Source: Monosporascus cannonballus
Taxonomy: Eukaryota > Ascomycota > Sordariomycetes > Xylariales
Assembly (NCBI GenBank): GCA_004154925.1
Contig: QJNS01000007.1
Location: 496,001 to 560,000, forward strand
Direction of reading: 5' to 3'
Length of the DNA stretch: 64,000 bases
Shown here: positions 48,756 through 62,301 of the stretch, piece after piece
Layout: every line of letters begins with the position of its first letter
How positions within the stretch are numbered: position 1 is the stretch's first letter
Notes under the pieces: generated by a model
What the model was told of the DNA's origin: nothing
What the model saw: only the letters and a program-made list of their open reading frames with translations
The model's database searches: none
Made by a program: the position numbers and the translations under genes

Positions 48756-49401
48756 AGTATAATATAGTTTTTGCCTAAAGTTCCGCAGTTTATTATTACG
48801 GTATATCAGTACGTTCCGATTCGTATATCCAAAATAATAAGGTTATTAACGGCCTTTATCGTCGCGTTTAAAACATTTTTTAAAAGTTCTTTTTAATTCC
48901 TTGAGGTTTCGTTCTTTTGTAACTTTTTTATAGGTAACTTTTTATAATTTTTATTTAAATTTGTCAAACTTTATTTATGTTTTTTCGTTTAACGCGTTAA
49001 GCTATTATATTTGTCGTTATTACCGACATATTAGTTTTTCGAATTATATTAATTATTTTTCACTCTGTTATAATTCCTTTTCTTATCTGGTAAATTATTT
49101 TTTTTATAATTACGATTATATCTTATTATACGTTATCTTAATTATCGTTCCAAAGTTTTCTTATAAACTAACGTATTTCGTCCTTAATAATTTTCTTTTT
49201 ATAAAACCTTATAATAAATATTAACTAAAAACAAAACTCCATAATAATCCTTTATTAATATTTTGGTGTAATATATTAAATTAACTTTTTTCCGTTTAAT
49301 AATTATATTATTAATAATAACAAAAAGGGGTGTTTTGCAAGTATTACCTTTTTTCGGGTCAGTTGTTTATGTGGGCCAATTACTAAACGTTTTTTTGGGC
49401 T
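48756..49401 (-). pseudogene. I pol remnant (protease part)
   Basis: Minus-strand protease region: the active-site neighbourhood lies near 48780, where the counterpart of D-C-G-A is recognisable only by alignment to C and H. It continues to the gag/pol boundary near 49401. No RT sequence is present, since G's insertion and rearrangement removed it from view. Confidence 0.7.
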
Positions 49402-49757
49402 GTAAACCGAAAATATCAATATTATTATTTATCGTTTTTGTTATTTTTAATACGGTTCAAAAAATCGAATCCTTTATAATATATACGGATATTCCTGCTG
49501 TAAATATATTATTTCCATTTTTCGTAATCAGGATATTTTCGTGGTTGGCAATATATGGCATACATTTTGCCGTATTAATTAGGGGTTCCGGAACAGATTT
49601 TCTTTGTCCAGTTCTAATATTTGCGTAATTATTCTTATAATGCTTCTTATTATGTTCGCGATTTTTATTAAGTTAACTTCCTGACTTCCCGTATCCCCTG
49701 CTGAACTTCTCGCCATAAAGGGCCTAATACGTACCTAGGCCGAATTATATCAATAAG
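49402..49757 (-). pseudogene. I gag remnant, C-terminal part
   Basis: It aligns with the gag C-terminal fragment seen in H and K; the terminal F-D-L-stop reads F-G-L-Q. The 97-codon plus-strand frame over 49335-49628 is its antisense shadow. It continues at 63279. Confidence 0.7.
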
Positions 49758-50140
49758 TGTTATGACCTAACAGGCTACGGCCTCGGAAAACGGTTGTAAC
49801 AGGAACATAACTAAGCCATGAGGGTCAAGTCACATAATAGCTCGAGGGGATTAATCATAAAGCCTATAAAACCAGGCTTAACAAGATCAATCGTAAAACT
49901 TATAAAGTTAAGATCGATAAATCGAAAGAATTAAATATAAAATATTTATTATTTTCATAATTTAAATAATTTTAATTTATAATTTTTATTAATAATAATT
50001 ATTTATAATACGTTTTTATTTTTTTGGTATTAAAAAATATACTTAAATTATATTATTATTATAAACTCTTATAATATCTTTAGTAATATAAATCTATATA
50101 ATTAAAATTTAATAATTAATTAAATTTTTTAATTATTATA
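49758..50140 (+). repeat. 5' LTR of element J
   Basis: It starts TGTTATGACC. The distal half has lost nearly all G and C, and the end reads AATTATTATA. Even its palindrome has become AATTTAA-loop-TTAAATT, both arms altered. Confidence 0.88.
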
Positions 50141-50199
50141 TATTTTAAATTTTCATTTAATAATATCGTTAAACTTTCTATAATATTTAATATTATTAA

Positions 50200-51500
50200 A
50201 ATATCGATTAACATTTAGAAAACCTTTATTTCATAGTTTAAAATTCGAATGCGATAATTAAAAAAAGAAATCCAATAAATTAACGTTATATTAATTGCCT
50301 AAATATTTTTATCCGTATAAAACTTAAAAAGCCGGAACTTTATAATACAAAACGCAATTTTTGGATTTCTTTAATTTAAAGACGAATTTACTTTTGTTTT
50401 TTAAATTTTAATAATTTAACGGATAAAATCCTAATAATACAAATATATTTAACGGAAAATACGGTTAATAAATTTAAGTGTATTATAAAAAATGTTCCGG
50501 AAATAAGAAAAGAAATGAATAAAATATTTTTAATAAGGTTTTTTATTTCATATTAATTTCAAAAATAAAATATATAATAATTTCGGTTATTTAAATAAAA
50601 AGGATTTACGGTTTAATAAGTTTTGTAATTCCGATAAAGAAGATCCGCATTTACATATATTGTAATTTTTAAAAACCTTATAATTAAAGCCGGATAAAGA
50701 AATAACGAAACCGATAATTCTCTTAATATATTTTATAAAAAGTTAAAAAATAATATAAAAAATAAAATTATTCTGATTAAATAATTAATTACATTAAATC
50801 GGAATATTATAAGATAATTAAGATTAATAAATAATAATTCAAAATATAATAGAAAAAGGATAATATACTTTATATTTAAGATATAATAAGTTTAATTAAC
50901 GGAAAAAATAAAATACGCATTTTATCTTTTATAAAACGGTATTAGGATATATAAAGTTCGATATTACTTATAAATAAAATTGGAATTAAATTAAATATAT
51001 TAATTATAACGAAATAAGACATAAAATTATTAAATATAAGAAATTTAAGAAGTTATAGCAAAATAATTAAATTTTGATACGGAAAAGATAATTTCAAAAT
51101 AATTAATAAAATTATAATTGAATTATTAATATATTTTAAGCAAAATATATATTATATTTATAATCAAGGGTTTAATAAAGATTATTATAATACGAAATTT
51201 GACGAAAAATATAAAATATTAAGAAATTAATTTGGTAAATATTACAAACATAATAAAAAGTATTATAAAAATAATTACAGAAATATTAGGATTAAATAGC
51301 AAAACTTATCCAGGAATTTTAATTGATATAACAAAATATATATTATATATTGTCGAAAACTAAAATATCCAGATTTTGAAAAATAAAATAAAATATTTAT
51401 AAACGACTTACTTATATATATTATTAATGATTTGATTTTTTAAAGCGTACCAGAAATAACAAAACTAATAAATAATAATATTAATATTTGGGATTTATAA
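50200..51500 (+). pseudogene. J gag remnant
   Basis: Heavily degraded. The zinc knuckle at 50996-51037 has Tyr in all three Cys columns with the His (CAT, 51020-51022) kept. The gene ends W-D-L-stop at 51498-51500. The start is approximate. Confidence 0.78.
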
Positions 51501-52618
51501 TTTTAAAAAATATTTAATAATTGGCCAAAATAAAAAATTGGCCTAAAAATAGTATTTATAAAAAAACTTTTTTTGTTCTTATGGATAATATAATTATTAA
51601 ACGGAAAAGAAATCAATTTAATATATAATAAAAAAGTATTACCAAAATATTACTATAGATTTTCATTATTAATTAATATTTATTATATATTTTATAAAAG
51701 ATATTATTAAAAAATATATTAAAGTTATAAAAACTTCTTAAAATAATAATGAAAATGACGTATAATAAAATATAATTATAAATATAAGAAAATAATTTAT
51801 TTAAAAAGGAAATAAATTGTAATAAAAGTAAAAATAATTAATATAATTCGAAAAGAAAATGTGCTGGCAATAATAACAAATATAATAACTTAATATATTA
51901 AAAGAGAAAATATAAATAAAATTTAATAAATTCGAATAAAAATTAAAAATAAAAGATTATTTATAAAAAGGTTATAAAATAACAAAGTTTAAAAAAATTA
52001 AAATATCTTTTTAAGAAAGATTTTAAACGTAATAATAAAAAACATTAATAATTTTATTACTTTCCAAATATAAATCGAAACATATTAATATATTATAATA
52101 ATAAACTACGGAACTTTAGGGAAAAATTATGTTATATTAAATATAAATAATAAATTTAAATTGTTAAAAAAAATATAAATCAGAATTTTATATAATAACG
52201 AATTCCGAAAATTAAGAATTGATTTACGATAACGGGAAAATTATATATAAAATTAATTATTTTAAGATGTTTACTTAAGGATAATATTATATAATTAATT
52301 GCGATCTTATTTTTTTGGAAATTACGATATACTTTTCGGAGTATTATAGATATATTAATATAAAAGTTTAATTAATAAAAAAGATGATAAAATGAAATTT
52401 ATTTCATACCTTATTAACAAATACAAGAATTTAAAATCATAATATTCGATGAAAAATAATAATAAATATAAATGTAAAAATATAATACAATTTTTATTAC
52501 TTAAAAAATATAAAAAATGGGTATCAAGATAAATACGACATATTATTAGTATTATTAAAATAAAATTAAAGCAATTGTATAATAATTTAAAATAATCGCT
52601 TTAAAAGTTAAGCAATTT
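51501..52618 (+). pseudogene. J pol remnant, 5' part (protease)
   Basis: The protease active site near 52100-52130 reads N-Y-G-T, that is Asp to Asn and Cys to Tyr. The gene is interrupted at 52618 by K; RT follows from 59481. Confidence 0.8.
52614..52618 (+). repeat. Target site duplication AATTT, left (element K)
   Basis: It matches 59476-59480 on the far side of K. Confidence 0.92.
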
Positions 52619-52984
52619 TGTTATGGCCCAACACGCTTGGCATGTCCAGAAACAGTCAAAACAAATGGAGCACCAGAAGGAAGGTCACGTAATGGATTAT
52701 TGGGATTATTGCAAAATCCACGAGAGTTATGGATTATTAGGATTATTACGAAATTGCAATAATTTAGCAAAATTAAGCGTTAACAAATAAGTATATGTAT
52801 GTTCGTTATTTTTATAATTTAAATAATTTTAGTTTGTAATAATAATTCGTTACCTAAAACGCTTTTGGTATTACGAAACGTAATACGTTATTATATTTAT
52901 TATTTAGATTTTTACGATATTCCTATTAACATAAATCTATATAACTTAGGTTTAATAATTGGTTAAAAATTTTTAGCCGTTATA
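52619..52984 (+). repeat. 5' LTR of element K
   Basis: It starts TGTTATGGCC and carries a 37 bp repeat in U3 (52694, 52731). Its U3 resembles that of Z. Confidence 0.94.
52694..52767. repeat. 37 bp tandem repeat in K LTR
   Basis: Two units start at 52694 and 52731, each opening GGATTATT; the same array occurs in the 3' LTR near 59177. Confidence 0.82.
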
Positions 52985-52998
52985 CGTTATAAGCTTTT
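52985..52998 (+). promoter_or_regulatory. Candidate self-primer binding site of K
   Basis: CGTTATAAGCTTTT follows the LTR. The reverse complement of its TTATAAGCT part is identical to AGCTTATAA in K's own 3' LTR (59322-59330), 32 bp after TATATA. Confidence 0.5.
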
Positions 52999-53049
52999 AT
53001 TTAATAATATTATTAAACTTTAAGCAATATTACCGATATTATATTTACT

Positions 53050-54506
53050 AGCAAACAGTCCGAATAGCTTATTTACTAGGTTCCTAAAAACCTTAATATA
53101 GGAATGGAATCCGAGGAAAAAAAGAAGCAGCTTTGCCTTTCTCGAAAGGAAATCCTTTAACGCCTAAATGCCATAAACGAACGTATCTTTTAGCTAGAAT
53201 AAAACAAAAATAATCTCATTATGTTTTTCCAAGCTGCCCATAAAAAGTTTAAGGAGAAAAGAAAGGCTTCCGAGATTGGAAAACCTTCTTAATCGAGTTA
53301 AATTATTTAGTTAAATTCCATTAAAGAATTAGAAAAAGTTCTTAAATCCTTTAAGCCAGAACCTTTTGACGGAACTTTAATTAAATTATAATTGTTCTTA
53401 ATTTAATACCGAGCATATTTTAGGTATTTTCTTATTCGACTTATTATACTTATTATACGAGTTAAGTTTGTAATTAGACGATTTACTGGTAATGTAATTA
53501 CTTAATTTAAACCTGTTATAAGAAAATATATTATTTTGCCTTAGGAAAAATAAAACCCGGAAATAATACGAATTTATAATAATTACAAATAATTCGAATA
53601 GGTATTAACGAAAGTATTTGAAATAGTAAACGAAAAAATAAAAGCCGAAATGTAAATCCAGTAATTACGATAAAAAGGACTAGTATCCAGTTACGGTAAT
53701 ACGCTTATTTAGCTGGCATCCAAGCTAAATTAAGGACAAAAAATATTAATAGCTAAATTTTTCGACGGCCTGAAAAAGGAAATATAAAAGAAACTTTTTA
53801 AACTTAACCGGCTTAAGTATTTATTAGATTATATCGCCATGGTAATTAAGATTAATAACCGATAATATGTTTAACGTATTAAAGGTATTAAGGGAAAATA
53901 TAATAATAAATTTTGGCATACGGCTAATATTAGCGTTTTTTAACGTAATAATATTTCTTATAATATTAAACCAGGCTTTATGAAATTAGGAGTTACTTAT
54001 AAAAAAAACTGGAGCTAGATTAAGTGTTATAATTGCGGAAAAAAGGGGCATAAGGCTTATAAATACCCTTTACCTAAAAAGTTACGACGAAATAACTGGA
54101 AACCTATGCCTAAGGAATAATCCAAAAAAAATTGAAAAAAAAAATAAATTTATTAATATAATTTAACCGAAGTATATACCAGGCCCCCCGTAATAGGAAA
54201 TTTAATAAGGAATACGAAAAGCTAGGAACCTAATTTAATAAGTAATTAAGGAATAACGGAATATTTTTAAAGGATAATTAAAGGAATATTAGGGTTAGAC
54301 GGAAAAAATTTATTTTGGAACTTTTGATCGATACGGCAGGATATATATTGTTTATTATAAACGATAAAATTACTTTGCTTACGAAAAATGGAAATAACAT
54401 ATTTATAATAGGATTATACGAATATATTATGAAGAATTCGATTTTCCTAATAAAACGGGAGATAACAAAAATAATAAATAATAATACCGATATTTTCGAT
54501 TTATAG
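53050..54506 (+). pseudogene. K gag remnant
   Basis: The zinc knuckle at 54025-54066 reads C-Y-N-C-G-K-K-G-H-K-A-Y-K-Y: only the last Cys is lost (TGC to TAC). The C-terminal 63 codons (54315-54506) are open and end T-D-I-F-D-L-stop. The capsid region upstream is broken by stops; the start is approximate. Confidence 0.88.
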
Positions 54507-57500
54507 CCCTTAAGGATAATTTTTTTTAGCTGGCGGTAGCGGAAAACTGGCTTAAGGGAAAATGGTACTTATAAAAAAACCTTTTTTATTATTATAAATG
54601 GTATAATTACTAAACGGAAAAAAAATTAACCTAGCATACCGTTAAAAAGCATTATTAAAGGGTTATTACGGATCCTTATTTTTAATTAATATTTATTATA
54701 AATCCTAATAAATAATAAGCTTTAAAAGAAAAAATTTAATAATTTATATAGGACCTTTAATAAGAAGGTAATAAGGCTTAGTAAAAAACCATATATTATA
54801 TTAAGAAGTAATTTGCCCGATAGGGAAAAAAAATCTAACAAAATTAAAAACAGTTAATATAATTTGAAGAAATGGTATGCCGACAAAAATAATAAATATA
54901 GCAGTTCGACGCGTTATATAAAGAAACATAGATAAAATTTGATAAATTTAAATAGGAGTTAAAAGAAAAAGATTATTTATAAAAAAGCCGCAAAATGGCG
55001 AAACCCTGAGGAATTAAAGGGAATTTCCAAAAAAGGCTTTAAACGTAACGATAAAAGCCGTTAATAATTTTATTACCCTAGATATATAAATCGGAATATA
55101 TTAATATATTATAATAATAAATTATGGAATTCTGAACGGAAATTATATTGCTTTAAATATGGTTAATAAGTTTAAATTATTATAAAAATATAAGTTAAAA
55201 TCTTATATAATAACGAATACCAAAAGTTAGGATTTCGCTTACGATAACGGAAAAATTTTACGCAAAATTAATTATTTTAAAATCCTTATTTAAAAATAAT
55301 ACCAAATAATTGATTTCGATATCGTTTTACTTAGGAATTATGATATAATTTTAAGAAAATTATAAATATATTAATATAAAACTCTGGTTAATAAAGGAAT
55401 TAATTAGGTAAAGTTTATTTTATACCCCAGTAATAAACAGAATTCGGACAATATAAAATCTTAATATTCGATCGAAAATGGCGACAAATATAGGTATAAA
55501 AATACGATAAATATTTTATTACCTAAAGGAACAAAATATAAAAAAAAAATAGGTATTAAAGGAAAATACGACGTATCGTTATTATTATTAAAACAAAATT
55601 AAAGTAATTAAATAACGATTTAAAATAATAACTTTAAAAGTTAGAAAATTTAATTAATATATTATTATAATATTACAAATATAAATAACTTTTCAAAAAA
55701 AAACTTGATACGAAATTATTAGAATATAGCGAATAAAATTATGAAATAATTTTTAAAAAAGGATTTTTAACGAAATTTTATCTTATTTATAACCTTAACG
55801 GAAATAAATTGCGCGTTTTTAAAGAATACCTGGAAAATCGGTTATAAAAAAGATAAATTCGACTTTCGAAGTTATTAGCAGAGTACTTTATGTTCTTTAT
55901 ATCCAAAAAGAACGGAAAATTACGCCTTATAATTAATTACCGGCAACTGAACGATATTATTATTAAAAATCGAATATTATTATCTTTAATTATGAAAATA
56001 CAAAATTGTTTTTATAAAATTAAATAATTTATAATATTCGATTTTAAGAATAAATATAATTTTATTAAAATTAAAAAAGAATATAAATAAAAAATAATTT
56101 TTAAAACGAAATACGGATTATTTAAGTACTTGGTTACGCCGATAGGATTTACGAATATATTAGTTATTTTTTAACGGATAATAAATTATGTATTACGAAA
56201 ATATTTCGACGTTTTTATTATGTGTTACTTCGACGACATTCTCATTTTCTCGGAGATAAAAAAAGTATACGCAAAATACGTTCATAAAGTTTTTCAAGTT
56301 TTATAGGATGCGAAGCTATTAGTTAATATAAAAAAAAATTAATTCCATAAACAAAAAATGGAATACCTGGGACATATTATTATTTCGGGATATATCAAAA
56401 TAAACCCCAAGAAAATCGCTGCGGTTATAAAATGGCAAACGTTAACGATAATTAAGGAAATATAGGCATTTTTAAAATTCGTTAATTATTACAAAAACTT
56501 TATTTGGAATTTTAGTAAAATTATCATATCCCTAATTAACTTTATTAAGAAAAAAAAAGAATTTAAGTAAACGTTAAAAATAGAAAAAGCGTTTTAGGAA
56601 ATTAAGGATATAATTATTAATAAGCCGGTATTAATTATGTATAATCCAAATCGCCTTATTAAATTAAAAACCGATATTTCGGATTACATATTAAATATAA
56701 TAATCGGATAACGAAATAATTAAAACAAATTATATCTTATTGCATTTTTCTTATATAAGTTAAAAAGAACCAAGCTTAATTACGGTATTTCAAATAAGGA
56801 ATTTATGGCCATTATTATAGCATTTCGCAAATTTAGGCATTTCCTAAAGGGAAATTTGCATTAGGCCAAGGTTTATACGGATTATTAAAATTTTACCCGA
56901 TTTATTATAATTAAAAAATTTACAAAATAATAATTATGATATACGGAAAAATTAGCGAATTTTGATTTCGTTATTATTTATAAAAAAGGTTTAGAAAACG
57001 GCAGAATAAACGCTTTAAATAAACGACCAGATTTCGAAAAGAAATTAGTTAAAATTAACCGTATAGTTTTTGATATTATTACCGAAAGGTACCTACGCCC
57101 GTAATAAATTACGATAATTCGGGCAATACCTTTGGACTTATATTAAAAGATTTAACGGTATAATAACGGTTTTCCAAAAAAACAAAAAATAAACAAAATA
57201 TAAGTTCCAGAAAAATATCGAATAAACTTAATACGAAATATATACGAATATTAATTACATAAATATCCAGGGATTTATAAAACCTTAAAACAACTTTAAC
57301 GTATATATTTTTTTCCTAAGATAAAAACAATAATTCAAAAGGTACGACGGCAATATAACCTTTGTAATAAAGCCAAGGCGTAACGATATAAGCCCTATAA
57401 AAAATTATAACCATTACTGGTCTTAAAAAAACCTTAGGATTCGATTATTATGGATTTTATTACTAAATTTCCCTTATCCGAAAATCTAATAATAAAAATA

Positions 57501-58484
57501 TATTATAACAGCATTTTTGTTATCGTCGATCGATTTACGAAATTTTCTTACTTTTTACTATATTATAAGGATACTAATGCGGAATAAATAGTATATATTT
57601 TTTTCAAAAATATTTTTAGTACATACGGATTGCCATATAAAATTATTTTAAATAAAAAAACGATATTTATTTTAAAATTTTGGCAAGGCCTTATAACATA
57701 AATCGGCCTAAATTATAAGTTATTTAACGTATTTAGACCCTAAATAAATAAATAGATAAAACGGCTAAACCAATTATTAAAAGCATATTTACGATATTAT
57801 ATCAATTATAAACAAAATAATTAAGTTAAGAAATTATCTGTTACCTAATTAACTTATAATACTAATTATTACGAAAATATCAAAATAATACCAATTAACG
57901 TAAATTTTGGATTTATTTCAAAAGTTTATAAAAAAGTACGCGATAACGGTCCAATTAATATTAAAATAATTTTTACATTAAAATAATTATAATAATTATA
58001 TTAAAAAATAAAAATAAAATTAAAATTTGTACGGAATTAAATAAGCAAATATTATAACGAAAAAAAGTTAAAAGGATTAATTTTCGAAAAAGGGAAAATA
58101 ATTTACCTTATTACTAAAAACATCCAAACAAAAAGATTTAACAAAAAACTTGATTTTAAGTATATCGGTTTATATAAAATTATTAAAAAAATCTTAAAAA
58201 ATAATTATTAATTGGAATTTTTATTAAAAGTTAAATTTTATCCAATTTTTTACGTTTTTTTATTCGAATTAATAACAGATATAATTAAGGTACAAACGGC
58301 ATAAAATAATATAAAAATAAAAAACGAATAAATATATAAAATGAAAAAAATTTTCGACATACGGAAATAAGATGGATTTACTTAATATCTAATTAAATGG
58401 AAAAAGCACCCGGATTCCGAAAATACCTGGGAACTTATTAAAAACTTTATTAATACTTAACGCCTATTAAAGAACTTTTACTAA
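54507..58484 (+). pseudogene. K pol remnant
   Basis: The protease active site near 55119 reads N-Y-G (mutated). The RT active site Y-F-D-D at 56226-56237 is intact, the only copy here with both Asp residues, followed by I-L-I-F-S-E. RNase H near 56670 has T-D-I-S-D-Y. Integrase is about 57230-58280. The chromodomain at 58338-58453 has two stops and N-T-W-E. The stop TAA is at 58482-58484, 35 bp past the antisense stop. Many Gln/Trp-site stops still kill the gene. Confidence 0.92.
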
Positions 58485-59043
58485 TAACGTCGAAAACGGC
58501 AAAATCGAAAGCCCCTTAATTAATAATTAATTAATCGGTAAGCTTAATGCTGGACCAATTAAAAGGAATAACAGGCGGCGTTAACGTAACTTCCGCGGCC
58601 TTTATCCGTTTTTTACGTTTTAATTCGTCCAGCTCCTTTAAGTTATCGATATTACGAAATATAACCTTTATTATTTTATTATATCACATTTTTTTCTATT
58701 TACGCAAATAACGCAAACGGGCGTTAATTTCCGAAATAACCCGATCGGCCTCCTTTTTAATAACCTCTAATTCTAACTTAAATTTTCGGTATTAAGCAAC
58801 AATACGTTATAACTGCTTTAGGTTTAAACCCCGCATATCATAATTGGATTAGTTATTTTTAATACAGGACGAATAACGAGAAAAATCGTCCTCCAATAAT
58901 TTACATTTTAATTTCCTTCGTTCATAGTAAAAATAAAGCGCTATATCCACAGGATTTACAGAAAATACTGCGGCCACTAAAAAGTTACGTTAAACGGTTT
59001 TCGCCTTAAAAAAAGGTTTAGCATATTTCTTAATATAACCCAT
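58450..59043 (-). pseudogene. Antisense Zn2Cys6-like ORF, subtype III (K copy, frame kept)
   Basis: 594 bp, exactly 198 codons from an intact ATG (59043-59041; M-G-Y-I-K-K-Y-A-K-P) to TAA (58452-58450). In the cluster, columns 1 and 2 are Tyr, then E-R-R-K-L-K, Cys3 kept (TGT, 58905-58903), nine residues, Tyr (4), two, Cys5 kept (TGT, 58866-58864), seven, Tyr (6). It matches the Z copy closely. A charged helical segment follows. Several RIP-type stops occur. Confidence 0.8.
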
Positions 59044-59109
59044 TATGGTGGAATTAAAGATTTACAAAATAAAATCTTCGGGACGAAAATCCTGGGAAAA
59101 GAAGGATCG

Positions 59110-59475
59110 TATTATGGCTTAATACGCTTAGCATGTCCAAAAATAATCAAAACAAATAGAGCACCAAAAGGAAGGTTACGTAATGGATTATTGGGATTAT
59201 TGCGAAATTTACGAAAGTTATAAATTATTAGGATTATTACGAAATTATAATAATCTAGCAAAACCAGGCGTTAATAAACAAATATATATACGCTCGTTAT
59301 TTCCATAATCTAAATAGCTTTAGCTTATAATAATAATTCGTTACCCAAAACGCCCTTAATATTACAAAACGTAATACGTTACTATATTTATTACTTAGAT
59401 TCCCACGATACTTCTGCCAACATAAACCCGTACGACTTAGGTTTAATAGTTGGTTAAAAACCCTTAGCCGTCACA
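59110..59475 (+). repeat. 3' LTR of element K
   Basis: It starts TATTATGGC, ends CCGTCACA and is followed by AATTT. TATATA lies at 59285-59290 and AGCTTATAAT at 59322-59331. Confidence 0.95.
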
Positions 59476-59480
59476 AATTT

Positions 59481-62301
59481 AATTAATATATTATTATAAT
59501 ATCATAAAAACGAATAGCTTTTTAAAAAGAAATGAAATACGAAATTATTAAAATATAGCAAATAAAATTACAAAATAATTTGTAACAAAGGATTTTTAAT
59601 AAGGTCTTATCTTATTTATAATTTTAACAAAAACGACTTGCGTATTTTTAAAGAATACCTAAAAAATTCATTATAAAAAAATAAATTTAATTTTTGAAAT
59701 TATTTATAAAATACATAATATTTTTCGTAGTTAAAAAAATGGAAAATTACGATTTATGGTTTATTATCGACAATTAAACGATATTATTATTAAAAATCAA
59801 ATATTATTACTTTTAATTACGGCAATAAAATATTAATGTTACGAAATTAAATAATTTATAATATTTGATCTTAAAACTAAATATAACCTCATTAGAATTA
59901 AAACATTACGAATAAAAAATAGTTTTCAAAATAAAATACGAATTTTGGAAGTATTTAATTATTTTAATAAAATTGAGGAATAGGTTAAAGGTTTTTAACG
60001 TATAATTAATCATATATTATAAAAATATTTTAATATTTTTATTGTTTCTTATTTTTACCTTACAGTTGTGTTCTCGGAAATAGAAAGAATATATATAAAA
60101 TATATTTATAAAGTGTTTTAAATTTTACAAGTTAAAAAGTTTCATATTAACGCAAAAAAATGTAATTTTATATACAGAAAATAAAGTTTTGGGATATATT
60201 ATTACCTGAGGATATATTAAGATAAACTTTAAAAAAATTGTTATAATTACAAAATAATAAACGTTAATAATAATTACAGCAATATCAATATTTCTTAAAT
60301 TTGTTAATTATTATAGGAAATTTATTCGAAATCTTAACAAAATAGCCATATTTTTACTAGATTTCATTAAAAAAACGAATTTAAATAAAGGCTAAATACA
60401 GAAAAAATATTCTAAGATATTGAGGATATAATTATTAATAAATTAATATTAATCATATATAATTTAAACCATTTCGTTAAATTAAAAACAGATATTTCGG
60501 ATTATATATTAGGCGTAATAATCGAATAACGAAATAATTAATGCAAATTATATTTTATTATATTCTTGTCGTATAAGTTAATGAAAACCGAATTTAATTG
60601 CGGTGTTCTAAATAAAGACTTTAGGGCCATTATTATAGCGTTTTAAGAATTTAAGTATTGTTTAAAACGAAATTTATATTAAGTTAAAGTTTATACGGAT
60701 TATTTAAATTTTATCCCATTTATTATAATTAAGGAACTTATAAAATAATAATATCGATATATGGCAAAATTAACAAATTTTAATTTCGTTATTATTTATA
60801 AAACAAAATTAAAAAAATAATAAAATAAATATTTTAAATAAACGATTAAATTATAAAGAAAACTTAACTGAAATTAATTATTTAATGATTAATATTATTA
60901 TAAAAGGATATTTACGTTTTCGATAAAATATAACGATTTAAAAAATACCTTTCGATATATACCAAAAGCCTTAATAATATAATGATAATTTTCTATAAAA
61001 TTCAAAGGCTAATAATATATAAGTTTTAAAAGAATATTAAAAAGGTTTAATATACGAAATATACGAATATTAGTTATACAGATATTTAAGGATCTATAAA
61101 ACCTTATAATAATTTTAACGCATATATTTTTTAAAAAATATAATTAATAATATAGAAAGTTATATAATAATATAATATTTACCTTAAAGTAAAGGTTTAA
61201 TAATGTACGCCATAAGGAAAATTAGAATTATTTTTAATCGCAAAATAATTATAATATTTAATTATATTTAATTTTATTATTAAGCTTTTTATTTCAAAAA
61301 ATCTAATTACGGAAATATATTACGATAGTATTTTCGTAATTATTAATTAATTTATAAAGTTTTCTTATTTTTTACTATATTCTAAAGATATAAACGCTTA
61401 ATAATTAATATACATTTTTTTAAATATATTTTTAATATATACGGATTATTAATAAAAATAATATTAAATAAAAGGTTAATATTCGTATTAAAGTTTTGAT
61501 AAAGCTTAATTATATAAATCGGGTTAAATTACAAATTATTTAATATATTTAAACAATAAACGGATAAATAAATAAAACGAATAAATTAAAGCTTAAAAAT
61601 TTATTTATAATCTTATATTTATTATAAAAATATAATTAAATTAAAAAGTTATTTGTTATCTAAATAACTAATAATTTTAATTATTACGAAAATATTAAAA
61701 CAATATTTATACACGTAAATTTTAGTTTTATTACGGAAATTTATAAAGAATACGTATCGATAATTCAGTTAATATTAAAGTAATTTTTATGTTATTATAA
61801 TTACGACAAATATATTAAAAAATAAAAATAAAAATAAAATTCGTACGAAATTAAATAAATAAATATAATAATTAAAAAGGGTTAAAAGGATTAATTTTTA
61901 AAAAAGGGAACATAATTTTTCTTATTATAAAGAATATTTAAATATAATGACCTAATAAAAAACTTGATTTCAAATATATCGGTCCATACAAAACTACTAA
62001 GAAAATCTTAGAAAATAACTATTAATTTAAACTTTTATTAAAAATTAATTTTTATTTAATGTTTTATGTTTTTTTATTCGAATTAATAATAGACATAATT
62101 CAAATACATACGGAATGAAATAACGTAAAAATAAAAAACGAATAAATATACGAAATTAAAAAGATTTTCGATATGTAAAAATAAAACGGATTTACTTAAT
62201 ACCTGATTAAACAAAAAAAGTACCTAAATTTCGAAAATACCTGGAAACCCGTTAAAAATCTTATTAATGCCTAACGCATATTAAAAGATTTTTACCAATA
62301 A
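59481..62301 (+). pseudogene. J pol remnant, RT to chromodomain
   Basis: The RT active-site region near 60036-60080 reads S-Y-F-Y-L-T-V-V-F-S-E, so the Asp pair is lost. RNase H is near 60490, integrase about 61080-62090. The chromodomain at 62153-62268 has several stops but a clear F-E-N-T-W. Stop at 62299-62301. Confidence 0.86.

Larger units (their letters stand above)
48756..49757 (-). mobile_element. Element I, first segment (reverse; protease to gag end)
   Basis: Reverse chromovirus interior on the right of G's LTR. J is inserted at 49758 with duplication ATAAG, and I resumes after 63278. Its RT-to-3' LTR part is not in the window. Confidence 0.85.
49758..52618 (+). mobile_element. Element J, first segment
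   Basis: Forward chromovirus with 5' LTR, gag and protease, flanked by ATAAG at 49753-49757 and 63274-63278. It is interrupted in pol by K and ends at 63273 (three segments in all with K inside). Confidence 0.92.
52619..59475 (+). mobile_element. Element K: complete forward chromovirus, innermost insertion
   Basis: 6857 bp with two 366 bp LTRs and a perfect AATTT duplication, inserted into pol of J. It keeps more motifs than the others (intact YFDD, nearly intact zinc knuckle, antisense ORF with ATG and length a multiple of three), consistent with being the youngest. Confidence 0.96.
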
